64,000 nucleotides of DNA, from positions 248,001 through 312,000 of the forward strand of contig JAIXMN010000016.1 in the NCBI GenBank assembly GCA_025716815.1. Reading direction: 5' to 3'. Positions within the stretch are counted from its first letter, which is position 1. The number at the start of each line of letters is the position of its first letter. Both the position numbers and the translations under genes were made by a program. The notes under the pieces are model-generated. The model was not told the DNA's origin, ran no database searches, and saw only the letters and a program-made list of their open reading frames with translations. This stretch comes from Dichotomocladium elegans (taxonomy: Eukaryota > Mucoromycota > Mucoromycetes > Mucorales > Lichtheimiaceae). Positions 47,746 to 58,935 of this stretch are shown one piece after another.

Positions 47746-49702
47746 ACTGGACACCTTGTGGGTAAACACCTTGAATACGTTACGACTACGTATTTGAGCC
47801 AACCTATGCATAACCTATAATGAACAAGGTCCAAGCCGTCTTGATGTATTCATTATAAGCGACATAGAGTATGGTTCAGATTGCAAAATTAAGACTTCCT
47901 TTAATTAACTTGTATTTCTAAACGATTAGATTCGAAGAAACAGATAATGGTGAAAAGATCGACACAAACAAAAACCTGGCGCTAACAAACCTCTTCACCA
48001 TAGCGTAAAATGAGGGACATAGCTACTCTCAGGTACCCTACATCTGTGGATGAGAAATGTCTGGCCTTCGCGTATCTATGGTGCGCCATTGCTGGGAGTG
48101 GGAAGTGTGTAGTGCACAGATAAATTCGGGCGCTTCATGCGAACAAGGTGTGCTTATAGTGCCTCATGGATACCGTTGTCTTGGTGAGCCATTGCCCTCT
48201 AACACATGTACACCTTGTATACCTGCCATTATGCAGATGATGCCTTGCTGGTTTGATTACCTTCAAAGGATATATATAGCGGTTGCACTCCATCTACCTG
48301 ATATTCAGCACCCACGGATGAAGATTATGTAGGCTGCATGTAGCAGCAGTTACAATGATGTGCCTAGAAATGCCTGATGGCTAGGAAAGAACCAGGATAA
48401 TGTCGGACTGTCTATCCTAGTTTATTTCGAAAATATATTTCATATATATACAAGATAAAATATTGTCATTCAAAGTATGAAGAGAATGTTGCATAACATC
48501 ATACGAAATTGACATCATCAAGTAAAAAGATTTCGTTAGTCAACAAAAATATTCACCCCACGCCATATACTTTGACTTAACAAACCAATTCACACCAGGC
48601 ATATCTAGATGTGCACGTGATGATAATCATGGCGGAAGAGTGGCTTGAGGTATTTAGGAATATCCGCGAGGTAATGGTTCACGCTTATCGATCTTTTGCA
48701 TTCCCAACCTCAAGGAAACGGAGAGAATATCTAGTTATAATATCTCTGTTTGCTGCTTCGGATTTGAACACACCATCTTTCTTATCATACCCGGTGGCTA
48801 TGGTGGTCTCAAACTATATTGAGATGCTCCCCTAATATTAACATCAATTTTAAGGCTGTGGTTATCTTGGCTCTTGATCTATTATCCTGTAACCACTGCA
48901 CGCGCAAAGCCTTCCTGGGCCAACGCGACTTCGACTCCAGAAATGGCGAGACGCAACCTTCACTTGGAGAAGCTTATATGTCGTATGCGTGCATTAGATC
49001 ATGGAAACGGCGACATAAATCCTTTCAGCCTTACTCCCTATTGGGAGTGCTGTCTGGATGTAACTTTCGATGGGTACATATTTATTTATTTGCCTGCTTG
49101 GTCTTCAATACTCAGTGGTCCTCGACTTCCCTAGCATTGCGGTACACAATTCCCTACATAGTTTAGAGATTGATTGTTTAGAATACATTGTTTAGAACAT
49201 ATCTCTGAAATCCCCGTACCTTGCATGTTAACATGGTTTCAACTGCATGTGGGAGCAATGGGAGTTCTTGCGCATTTTTTGGAAGGCTGAACGATCCCAT
49301 CTCGATCATCCTGTATAACGGCGCGTATGTTTCATCCATCTGATACAGGGTGCAATCATACCCTAATATTTTGGTTAGAATCGCACGCTATGTATTCGGG
49401 GATGGCACAAGCTCGCACACATTACCCTGCACAAGTAGACCACATGTCTGGGAGCTGGCAATATTTAATGACCTTAATACCGTCATCATTGCTTTCATCT
49501 GCTTCCCCAGTTTAACTCGGTCTTCGCAAACGTCGTCATCATCGTTAGCCTTGGTTGGAGGTTTGATCTCCACCGAAAGGAGATATACAACCCTCTTTCC
49601 GGGTTTTGTTGCCGCTGAGATGAATGGGTTAGAGAGATATGAAAAAAATATCTCTCTTTTATAATAATTCTATCAGAACGGCGATGCAAGTGCTTAATCC
49701 TG
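47746..49702. other. Accessory intergenic region with repeat fragment
   Basis: No intact gene. A diverged copy of the exon-1/intron-1 cassette lies at 48420-48650. Open frames at 48819-49166 show short protein-like runs but no recognised domain. The rest looks like eroded repetitive sequence. Confidence 0.4.
48420..48650 (-). repeat. Copy 2 of the dispersed exon-1/intron-1 cassette
   Basis: Shared with the 44.3-kb and 52-kb copies: an AT-rich block with TTTATTTCGAAAATA, then TTTCGTTAGTCAACA, ACCCC and ACTTAAC elements in the same order. The exon portion is mostly eroded (ATGGCGGAAGAG near 48630). Confidence 0.45.
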
Positions 49703-52215
49703 TTAGGACGTATCGGATGAGAGCATTCTCTTTTCATTGTCCTCTTCAAGACCAGTGATGGATTCTAAAAGTGTCTTCCACATTTTTGGCATTAGTTGCC
49801 GACAGCAATCTCGGGGCACTATGACGAGAGCAAATAAGCCAAGCACTTCCAACTTGAAAATAAAGTGTGAATACCAGCGATGTAATACGTCGGCAAAAGC
49901 CAGCAGCTCCTCGCCTCCGTCATCACAGGCCTCTAATAGCCACCGAGCAGTTTGTGCTTTGCACTCAATGAGTGATAACTTCGGAACAGCAGTATTTACC
50001 TGAAATATTGATGATGATGAATATTGACACATTTCAACGGAGATATCAAATGTTCATCAGCTAATTGAAACCGTCAGTCATCAGATTGGGGACCGAAGGC
50101 TGGATGCTTGAGAGAACCAAGATGCTTGTTTCATCCGAAACTGTCAGGAATAGGCGAGGATCAAAGACCTGGATCCTCCCTAGCAGCAAGAACCATCTTC
50201 AAGATTTTTGAACACCACATGAACCCCTTCGTAGGAAGTGTCCGTGTTGGAAGAGTCGGCAAAGTGCTGATCACTTGTGTGCATAATTCGTCCTCGAAGT
50301 ATTGCAGCACTGACTGATTCAGGGTATGTGAAAACAGGAAAATGTGACTTAATGCCCTGGAAGGAGAAATCTGTCTGGTATAAAAATAATTCAACTTACA
50401 ATTCACGAAAGTCAGGGAGGTTCTTACTATGCTTCTTGACTGAAGCATCCCGCACTTCAACAATTTCTTGGATATGTTTTCTCCGTCAACAACCACTAGA
50501 CTCGGATAAAACTGATTTAACAGCTACAACAGCACTAATGTAGTGATCGCCCGTTATAAATGATACGCTTAGTTTCAGCTACATCATGCACTAACGAACG
50601 GGAATAACCCCCGCCGATCAAATCGGTTCCCTGTAATATGTATCACTATAATGGGCGGTCATGTCATACCGTTCGCATCGTACTCCGTAATTATCGCTGA
50701 CCTCAGGATCGTCTGTCTCGCTCCTTTTCCTTTTTTTCTTCTGCCTGCTACGGTATTCTCCGCTCGAGATGCTGGGGTCGCTTTCCTCCTCGCCAGAATC
50801 ATGTCCGCGCTTTGTCGGGCTAAGCAAACAAGTTGTACAATAATAATTTGCTTAATGTCTTTAGGCCCGCGACGAGTGCAGTGTATACATACCAGATTGC
50901 TTTCAGTTCTCTTGCTCGTCTTTGAATTGCGTCTGCAAGAAACGTGGAAAAGCCGGCTTGGGTTTGGAACCCAGCAACCTTTTCCTCAACAGCAGCAAGC
51001 CCTACTTTATCCCGTTGTGTGCTCCAGAAGTTTCTATTGACAACATCCTTATGTGATCTCTAGCAATGCCGTTTCCGATTAGTTATAAGTTAACAGACAG
51101 GTGAATAACGTTACGAACCGCCAACTGATTCTTCAATCTTTTCAACTTGGAAAGAACGAAATTATTCCCTTCATTACGCTCTAGCATAAGTTTGATTTGC
51201 GCGGCAAGTTCGCGATGAGCAAAAGCCTTGCTTGCACTTGGGTTCTTCTTCAAGAACTCAAAGTCGAAATCTGTCATTTCCCACTGTGTGATATCTTTAT
51301 CCCAGTAGGATGCTGACGATAGGAAAAATATGACGCTGTTTAGTAACAGAATGTTTCTATACATACTGCGATTACAACTCACTTTCACTCAAGGAACTTG
51401 GCTGTAAAGACATTGGAGGAAGTAGTTGGATACTCACAAAGGGGATTTGAACTGTTACGAAATTTATCAAGTTTATGGCCTAGGACCAGTAGGGAAAATG
51501 GATATCCATATATAGAAGAGTAGTCATTATGCTGTCATCCACAGACGCCGCATCAGAAAACCACCAAGTTGTCACAATCAAGTCAAATTTTATGAGTATG
51601 CAAACATTATAGTGTTATCTCACCTTACTTGAAGGTCTGCCAGATGGATTTACAGGAGACGAACTACCAGCTTGAAAGGTTTCAGACAATGGGCAATCTG
51701 CCTTCAACATTTGTCGCAGTATTACTTGTCGAGAGATGGATAGATGGCGATGAAAGTGAATGATTACCTATAGCCTGATATTCTTCAAGCAGAGCTAGTC
51801 TAGATGCCTCAAAAAGAACTTGAGGTGGGGAGGAGGGATATGTGCCGAACTCTAAGGCAATAAGAACTTAATTGGCGTCCAGGAGCCGGCGGAGGGGTGG
51901 CACAATGGTGATAGCAGTGATAGAGGCACTAGTCAAAGAGTAGCGGTAGTTATCATCTTGTGTTTCTGTACTTTATTTTCAAAATAAAATGTCGCATGCA
52001 TAAGAAGGCCAAGACATACCCGTTAGTCAACAGAAAATATCAGCCCCCTTCTTACTCTTTAACTTACCCCGAAGGTATCCAGGTGTGCCATTGCGGCAAC
52101 AACGGCGGAAGGGTTGGAGGAAGGAACGAGGAGGGACGGCGACAACACCAGCGGCAGAAGCATCGGGGGAAGCAACGGAGGAAGAAGACGAACAAAAGCA
52201 GGTCGACGAAGCCAT
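49703..52215 (-). CDS. Uncharacterised multi-exon gene (repeated Mucorales-type family)
   Basis: I recognise no function. Exon 1 starts at 52215 (MASSTCFCSSSSSVASPDA) and ends at a GTAAGTTAA donor near 52067. Likely later exons on the minus strand read VLFEASRLALLEEYQAI (about 51770-51820), LRQMLKADCPLSETFQAG (about 51660-51720), PSSLSE, YWDKDITQWEMTDFDFEFLK and KAFAHRELAAQIKLMLERN (51130-51320), NRNFWSTQRDKVGLAAVEEK (about 50990-51040), a basic patch SRQKKKRKRSETDDPE (near 50720), and a last exon with LSLIECKAQTARWLLEACDD and LPKMWKTLLESITG-like sequence ending at 49703. The stretch 50040-50600 is hard to read in one frame, so the gene may be damaged. Orphan copies of exon 1/intron 1 nearby suggest a multicopy family, perhaps carried by a mobile element. 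Confidence 0.45.
51955..52215 (-). repeat. Copy 3 of the exon-1/intron-1 cassette (in gene context)
   Basis: Contains the Ser-rich first exon, the GTAAGTTAA donor, the TTGACTAACGGG block and the ATTTTATTTTGAAAATAAAG block seen at 44.3 kb and, in part, at 48.5 and 62.1 kb. This is the copy whose downstream exons can still be traced. Confidence 0.6.
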
Positions 52216-52328
52216 GGTGGGAGACCTGCGCATATGCAACCAAATCACGGTCCCACTCAAAATCCATATCCTCTTCTCTCGACGCATTGAGTTAGGCTGA
52301 TATCGTTAGCTACAGAAGATCCGGAATA

Positions 52329-53409
52329 TTACAAGATTGCAGAATCGAATAAGGTTGACCCATGGCCTTTTACTTTGCTCTTGATAACTGACCAAAACTC
52401 TTCAATCGGATTGAGCTCAGACGAGTACGGTGGAAGATAAGCACATCGATATCCTCGACACTCGATGTATGTAGAGATATCCTCAGCCTTATGGATAGCT
52501 GCATTATCCATTACCAAATAATGGCCCTTCATATGTTCACACTTATCCATCTCGTCCATCGTAGCCTTAAGGAAGCTGAGATCATGTCCAGTTACAGCTC
52601 CTCCGTTCGTAACTTCTGTTTGACCTGCCCTCTTTCTTTCCTTGTTTGGTGGCTGTGGAGAGTCTCTAGCTACATTTAATAATCCCTGATCCTAAGATTG
52701 CCGTTGTTTTTGCTCTTGTCTTGATATTGTGACCATTGCAGGAATCCCTTTCTTGGACCATGCCATGCTGCATTTCATATTAATATAGGATCCAGACTCG
52801 ACAAGGGAAACGCAATTTTCTCTAAAGTCAATGTCGGTCCTGTCCCATTTGCGCACTCGGTCAAGGCGCTCTTTTGGATCTTCGCAGCGCAATTCCTGTT
52901 TAAGGATGAAACCGAGCCTACTTTAATGACAAGTTTCATAAATTGATGGAGCGTCGTTTTGGATATTTTGAGATTCTCAGATCTTTGGACCAGTTGTTCC
53001 ATCTGCTGCTCTAGGACAATGGATGGATTCTCATCAATGCATTATCAAATGACGTTCTTATGCTCTTCATTAAGAATACGAGAACGATCCCTCCTTTAGG
53101 TTTGTTAAAAGTGCTTTCAATGTCTTTCTCGTATTTTAATGCCCATCGCTGAGCTGAACGAACATGGATTCCTAGCAGCTGATACACTCAAAACCTCTCA
53201 AACATCACTTTGAAAAATCTGGCCTTGTCTTGGTCAGTGTACGCTGTGTAATTGCGCTTGATCCCCGCTTCTTTCATCCTTTCGCTTGGGAATGTGAGTG
53301 GCAGTAAGACCAGAGTTATCTCTGCAAGATATGCTACGCAGATATTCAGTGCGAAAACAAACGGATTGCGGAGAGTACACTTCTTCATCAACAACATGAC
53401 CTTGGCCAT
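52329..53409 (-). pseudogene. Tc1/mariner (IS630-type) transposase, inactivated
   Basis: On the minus strand an N-terminal segment has KRNYTAYTDQDKARFFKVMF, then an in-frame TGA (53188-53190), then GIHVRSAQRWALKYEKDIES (helix-turn-helix), ENLKISKTTLHQFMK, the region with ENCVSLVESGSYINMKCSMA and WSKKGIPAMVTIS, and the C-terminal DDE part GHYLVMDNAAIHKAEDISTY, YRCAYLPPYSSELNPIEEFW and SVIKSKVKGHG. The last two carry the second Asp and the Glu (DD34E spacing). The first catalytic Asp is replaced: the usual LDES motif reads LVES. Several frameshifts separate the pieces. The outer end continues to about 53600. Confidence 0.85.
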
Positions 53410-53600
53410 CTTCGTGGGAAAATGGGTTAATCATTTCAGAATGTAAAAGTGTATAAAAGAGATGGAAGCGACATGTGACATTTGATTTGTCATCATGGGT
53501 ATTCTGGGGCAAAACGCAGTTTTTATTGTTGTGATCCTGCGACTTCAAATCCAAAATCGCTGTGGCAGACGGGAATGCATAACCCACCGTATCTGTTCTT
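53410..53600 (-). mobile_element. Outer end of the Tc1 relic
   Basis: Leader and terminal region of the transposase element. It matches 47560-47745 beside the Fanzor relic, including TTTGTCATCATG and GCGACTTCA blocks. I could not define the exact terminus or a TA target duplication. Confidence 0.6.
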
Positions 53601-54243
53601 TTAGGCGATCGCCTGGAATATTTGTTGCTTTCAAACGCACAGCTTTCCAGCTATACCACTAGGTAAACTCGTTGTTTACCCCTTGCCTTGTTCTAGAAAA
53701 TAAAATATCTATCGCAGACAACTGAAGGGGCTTTCCTGTAATTTTCAAGATCTCGAAAATCCAAACGTGGATAAGGATACCCAATACCATAATAAGCAAG
53801 CATGGGCAATGCCCCTAATTCACACAGCCGCAAGCGTATAGAAAAACCCGTAGATATCGCTGTATATTTCCCCCCACCCTATTCTTCATATCTTTAATTC
53901 GATTGAACAATTAAGTACATCTTTAAAAAGGAAGGGCCAAGAGAGAAACGATAGTTGAACGAGAAGACCCTGACGACCAGGTAATCACCATGGATTTTGT
54001 AAATATTCTACCGCGAAGTTTTGAATAGAAGGCCAATATATTTATAACTCCGTTTGTTCGTTTTGTAAAGGAAAGAGTGTACAGAGCGGAAGGGAGGATA
54101 TAAATCTCACTACTATGGTCGACTGATCGATTCGGAAGAGGCCGCTGAGAAATCCGGTATTCAAGCCCGCACCCATTCCATACCCCGACCTTTTTTTTTG
54201 TGGATGTTCGAAAAGAATGGAATATTACTAAGCACTTCTATCG
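53601..54243. other. Intergenic region between Tc1 relic and F-box-like gene
   Basis: No gene seen. It includes the promoter side of the F-box-like gene with a T-run at 54191-54199, about 45 bp before the ATG. Confidence 0.5.
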
Positions 54244-55239
54244 ATGTCACTAAACCCAATAGCCACGGCAAACCATCGATCATTAACAGAGATACCAATC
54301 GATGTCATTGCAACTATTGCAATTCGCCTTGACCTATGCTCATTATGGAATTTACTTGATACCTGCTCCTACTTGCGCTATAACCTCATGCCATATCGAT
54401 CGATCTGGCGCCGCATCGTCGTCGACCTCAAATACTGTGATCTCTCACAATTTTATGCTGCTCTCCGGCGACTCAAAGATTCCAACGGGCTCCGTCGGCT
54501 GATACAAGAGGTAAAGCTTTTTTCTTTTCTTTCTGGAGAAGTGACTAAGCTGCTGCTAAACAAAAGGAGTCCATGCTCCAGTTTCGCTCACTCTCTTCTT
54601 TGAACCTTTATATGCATATACATGCACGACACAAAAAAATAGGTCTGCATGGACGGAAACGACGACTCGATGATATCACCTCTCATTATGCTTGTTAAAT
54701 TTCCAAACCTTAAGCGCCTGAGTGCCCGCTATCGACGCTTCAATACTGATCTCAAGGTCGACACGAAGCTGCTGCAGGAAATGCTGAAGTCCGGCCAATT
54801 ACAGCCCAATTCGCTTCCGCTCGAACGCATGGACATTTATCACTATTACATGGCCCACGAACCCCATCTTGATGTCTTTTCACGTACCCTCGATCGATTA
54901 TCTTTCAATGACCATGTCCAGTTGGATATTAAGGAATGCGGACGAGCAAGATCCACAACGGACGAGCTTATCGATGCCCTTGATAATCTCAACCTGATGG
55001 CGTGCACACGCATTGTAGCAACGGATGCACGGTGCTGCGTCTGTGGATACAACTTTGTAAAATGCTGGTTATGCGAATCAAATTGTCCCGGATGTCGATC
55101 GAAGCGGCTGCCGCCGCTTGTGAATGACAAGATGAACCAATCTGGGACCTCTAACCCCACCAATAAGAACCCATCAACAACGAGCCGCGCAGATTCAGAT
55201 GATACCCTCAGCTTGGACGAGTTTAGCTTTTTTGAATAA
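54244..55239 (+). CDS. F-box-like protein with C-terminal Cys-rich motif
   Basis: Two exons, 54244-54510 and 54643-55239, intron 132 nt (GTAAAG donor, AATAG acceptor), 287 residues. Residues 14-60 fit an F-box: LTEIPIDVIATIAIRLDLCS, LWNLLDTCSYLRYNL and YRSIWRRIVVDL, suggesting a substrate adaptor of an SCF ubiquitin ligase. The middle has leucine-rich stretches (LVKFPNLKRLSARYRRF, LPLERMDIYHYYMAH). Near the C-terminus is an unusual cysteine cluster, CCVCGYNFVKCWLCESNCPG followed by CRSKRLPP (about 55033-55110), with CxxC pairs that could bind zinc. The tail is Ser/Thr-rich with an acidic end. The F-box call is from pattern only; the Cys cluster is directly visible. Confidence 0.75.
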
Positions 55240-55447
55240 TAACAATACAAAGATCGCCCGTCCATCGCTTCTCTCCCCCCCTGCCACCACCACCCCACAC
55301 ATCCCGTGCCGCTACCAAGCTTCTGATTCATATTAAATAGAACATATATTGAAGGTTGCAAGTGTAAAAAATGTATAAAATGGAGGGCGGAATAACTGAA
55401 ACATGAAATTATGCATGGCGCCCTGCACCGACTTCTTTGTTGTGGTC

Positions 55448-56557
55448 TACTTCTCCGGTGTAGGATGTGGTTTTTCGCCTCCTACTACGACTAACGAATT
55501 GGGCGATGTACTCGAGTCGGTGTCTTCTCCAGCTACTTCAGGATCGCGCTTTATCAGCTGCTTTTTGCGATGCAAGTATTCGAAAAAGTAGTACAATAGC
55601 ACGATCCCGATATCGAGGATGGCAATCGAGGTATAGTTGACGATTGTCAGTGCGTCGATTTCGCTCCTGAATGCTAATCGGTCATTGGATCTGATGAGCC
55701 CCCGTGTTTGGCATAATAAACACCACTCCTCTCAACTGTAATCAAATGGCGTAGATACCTAGACTGATGGATGAAAATACACTCCCGAAAAAGTCCATAA
55801 AGAGAAATCCATGAGATACGCCCTCAACGCGCCGCTCGCCTGTATGATGCGTATAACATGTACAAACAAGTGTAAACATAAATCAGTATCTTTTGTGTGA
55901 TTGGATCGTATGACAGGGTTTAGGAACTGACGAAAGATGTGAATATACTGCGGAAGAAAACCGACAATGATGGTGACGACAGGCAGCACACCAAAGAACT
56001 CGATTGCCCTGTCCAGATGACGCTTCTCGGCTGCCTATTTAGAATGAGATTTTCCATCAGTATAGGATTTGTTTATCAAAAAGAATAGGTTTACCCAGAA
56101 AGCGAACACCAGGCCTATTTCAAGTCCAGCTGTGAATATGCAAAGAAGAACGAACGCCAATGATGCCTTCCACAGAGACCACCTATGGCTGTAATGGAGC
56201 TCCTGAACAAGGCAAATATGCGCAATGAAGGTGAAGAGCTGAGGTTGGACGATAAGGGGCACTGCCACCTGGATACCAATGTTGTAGTTGCCGAGCAGTG
56301 CGCCTGACATGGCCCATATAAGCATGGTCCATGGTGATACCCCGTCAGTGGATTTACGTCGATACGACTTAATCACTGATCCGGTGAGAGAACATATCCA
56401 TGGACACGTAAGTTATTCTAGACACATACACACAATAATATATAGGTAGGTAGATAGGTGTATCATTGAACCACACACCTTGAGGTACCAGCTGGAATGA
56501 CCACAGGACGAGGCCAAGATAGCCAAACACCTGTTCTGCAATATATCTTTCTCCCAT
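55448..56557 (-). CDS. PQ-loop repeat membrane protein, multi-exon
   Basis: PQ-loop proteins are seven-helix transporters or receptors of the vacuole/lysosome and Golgi. I start at the ATG at 56555-56557 (MGERYIAEQVFGYLGLVLW), which leads into the first PQ motif SFQLVPQ. Next exons read SYRRKSTDGVSPWTMLIWAM, GALLGNYNIGIQVAVPLIVQ and SLAFVLLCIFTAGLEIGLVF, then EFFGVLPVVTIIVGFLPQYI (second PQ motif) and ALRAYLMDFSLWTFSGVYF. The last exon has DALTIVNYTSIAILDIGIVL, LYYFFEYLHRKKQLIKRD and the end GGEKPHPTPEK, with its stop at 55448-55450. Four or more introns are needed. The exact substrate is unknown; similar fungal proteins include the Ypq-type vacuolar amino-acid exporters. Confidence 0.82.
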
Positions 56558-56839
56558 GCGCGTGTACGAAAAAATAAAGAAAAGTGCTTAGATCCGAAAT
56601 GAATGCGATCTCCGGATTTATGATCTTTAGCGGGATCCAAAACAATGGAAGTTTGTTACTAATAGTGATGTGATTCTTGGATGATCTTTTGCAAAAAGGG
56701 GGAGATGCGAATAAATCAATGCAGGAAGGTCCTTGTGCTTACTTGTGTTGGAAGGAGGATGGACAGAGAACTTTTGTATGTGTGTGGACAGGAGGTGTCG
56801 GTGGAGAGTGGATGATGAATGGAGGTTATGGAAGTGCTG

Positions 56840-58436
56840 CTAACACGGTGGCCGGCGATCGACGAATGTTACGCTTTTTGAGTTTGGTATCCATTCCACT
56901 TGGAGCCTGAGGATTTGTTCTCCTGTTATAGTCGTCGCATAGAACGCCTCTTGTCGGAAAGGAAAAACGAAAACCGGTAAAAACCCACTACGAATGTGTG
57001 AATCGAAAAGCTCAATCCCGCCATCATTCGCGGGCTGGAATCTTGCCGCCTCGGAGTGTCGATAATAGTGCTCCGTCAATCGCTTCTGGTTTTCGTAGTC
57101 AAAAGCAATCCACATGTTTGCACCAGGGTGGCCGGCCGGTGCCGTGCTTTCTGCACGGAATACCCAGATGTTCCTAAGCTCTGCGGTCTTTGCAAAATCG
57201 CCAGTGTGTTCCTTCTGTGTCGTCGCAGCAAAACTGGCTCTCGGGAGTTGGCGTGCGATTTCTTCCTGTTGTTCGGGACTTAAAGTCTCGTCCCGTGGGC
57301 CTGTCACGTTCACTGTCCAGATTGATCGCCGACTATGTTGGACGGGAGTTGACATGGTTGCCATCGGCATGGGGGAGACCTGCTTCTGCTGCGGCTGGTC
57401 CGGTTTACTACTTCGGGGAATGGCTGCTGCAGTAATGTTAAATAAGGACCATGGCCATTTCTTCTTCTTAACAGGCGAGGCTGTCCCTGTTGACGAGGAT
57501 GCAGAGTCAGCAGATAAGGTTGGGGTAACCGTGGACGATCCTGAGTGATTCTCTTCGATCGCTTCCACCACGCGTCGGGATTGCTCAGGCGATTGGTAAT
57601 GTGGTTGTCCTCCAGGTTGTTGTTGTCCTGGAACTAATTCAGACTGCATCATTTCTCGATGTTGCGGCTGCTTCATGCGTAGACTAGATTTGACAAGGGG
57701 AGCAGGGTTTATTAGGGGCTTGACAGGCTGAATCTCATAATGATCCAGAGGCATATCCGTTATCTGCGCGGGGATCGACTTATTGCGCCAGGTATTTCTT
57801 CTAGTGATAATCGCTCGTTCGCGCATCACGCTATCTTCTTCGTCGTCGTCAGCATCATCGCCATAGTCGCTGTTCTCTTCGACATAATCATATCCATCAG
57901 CTCCACCTTTGCTATCGCTGTATCCAGTCGAATATCCTCCCACTGATGATGGTCTCGGCCTCAAATTATGGCGATCTTGTAGCCATTGTCGCCGATCCCG
58001 TGCTATTTCTGGTTCATCATAATAATGGTAATCCGCCTATAAATGACAAATGTAAGCATACAGACAAAAACGAGCTTATTTCTTCAAATAATGACAAAAT
58101 CCTTACTTCTGCCAGAGGAGGATGACGCTGGCGTCTTCCCTGGTGCAACCTTATGTTGTCAGACGATCGACGACGCCTCACGGGGATATTTTCCTGATAA
58201 TGTGGAGTACGACGATGAACGTCGAGATCGACAGTGCTCACTGGGCGTGTTGGCCGATTGCTGCGCGAGCGACGAGTGGTAGTGTGGTCATGGTATGGAT
58301 CACCCATGCGTTGACTAAATTTTTCTGCTGCTAGGCGGCCGATCATATCCGCTTGGTGCTCAAGTCGGCTGAGGCGTTGATCCATGTAAACATCATAGGC
58401 TTCATTACTAAGCTTACTCAAGGTATATGTTGACAT
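56840..58436 (-). CDS. Uncharacterised fungal protein with disordered middle and folded C-terminal domain
   Basis: Two exons, 58107-58436 and 56840-58036, intron 70 nt (GTAAGG donor, TATAG acceptor); 508 residues. Start at MSTYTLSKLSNEAYDVYMDQ, followed by a short coiled segment LSRLEHQADMIGRLAAEKF and an Arg-rich stretch. The middle is low-complexity (acidic DDADDDEEDS, Gln/Pro-rich, SVTP-type and KKKKWPWSLF). The last 130 residues look folded: NIWVFRAESTAPAGHPGANM, WIAFDYENQKRLTEHYYRHS, GGIELFDSHIRSGFLPVFVF and ILRLQVEWIP. This pattern of Trp, NQ and ELFDSHI reminds me of the WWE fold (an ADP-ribose/ligase-associated domain), but that is a guess. It is divergent from the Zn2Cys6 gene to its right. 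Confidence 0.7.
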
Positions 58437-58935
58437 GCGAAGCAGTATTTGTCCATAGAAAGGCCTGGAAAAAGAAAAAGAAGAGGAAGAGAAAACGAAG
58501 GAAGGAAGGAAAAAAGAAAAGAGAACAAAAGAGAAAGCAAACGCCACCACCAAATATGCCCTCTTTCTTCCCTTATACCTAAAATAGAATACTTTCGGTC
58601 ACCAGTGCAGGTCCTGGGGCCGCTTTTGTACTCTCCTAGATTGGAGACAGTCATGATAAAGCCTCTTGCCGCTCTTGGCATCCGCCGACTTGTGCCGTAG
58701 TTGAAGAATGGAATTATCTTTCCTTTGATCAGGATGAGTGAGATTCAAGTACAAGGCGCTGTATATTCCCACACACACCTGCGCACGTTCCTCTCGTTCC
58801 CTGATTACTTTTTAAATTTCGGGATATCCGAGAAAGGGAAGCGAGTCTATTTCTTTTTTCTCTCGTACAGTATTCACGAACCGCGAGGATTGTTCATTCT
58901 GGTTGATTAGTGTCTGAGAACCAAACTAAATCGAA
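58437..58935. other. Divergent promoter region
   Basis: A 500-bp stretch between two divergent starts (58436 minus, 58936 plus). It has a purine-rich AAAGAAAAAGAAGAGG-type tract at 58465-58545 and no gene. Confidence 0.5.

Noticed and set aside
51955..52330. Cassette at 52 kb as the left terminus of the Tc1 element
   Set aside because: It reads better as exon 1 and intron 1 of the minus-strand gene at 49.7-52.2 kb (ATG, Ser-rich codons, GTAAGTTAA donor, traceable downstream exons), and it does not match the Tc1 outer end at 53.6 kb in inverted orientation.
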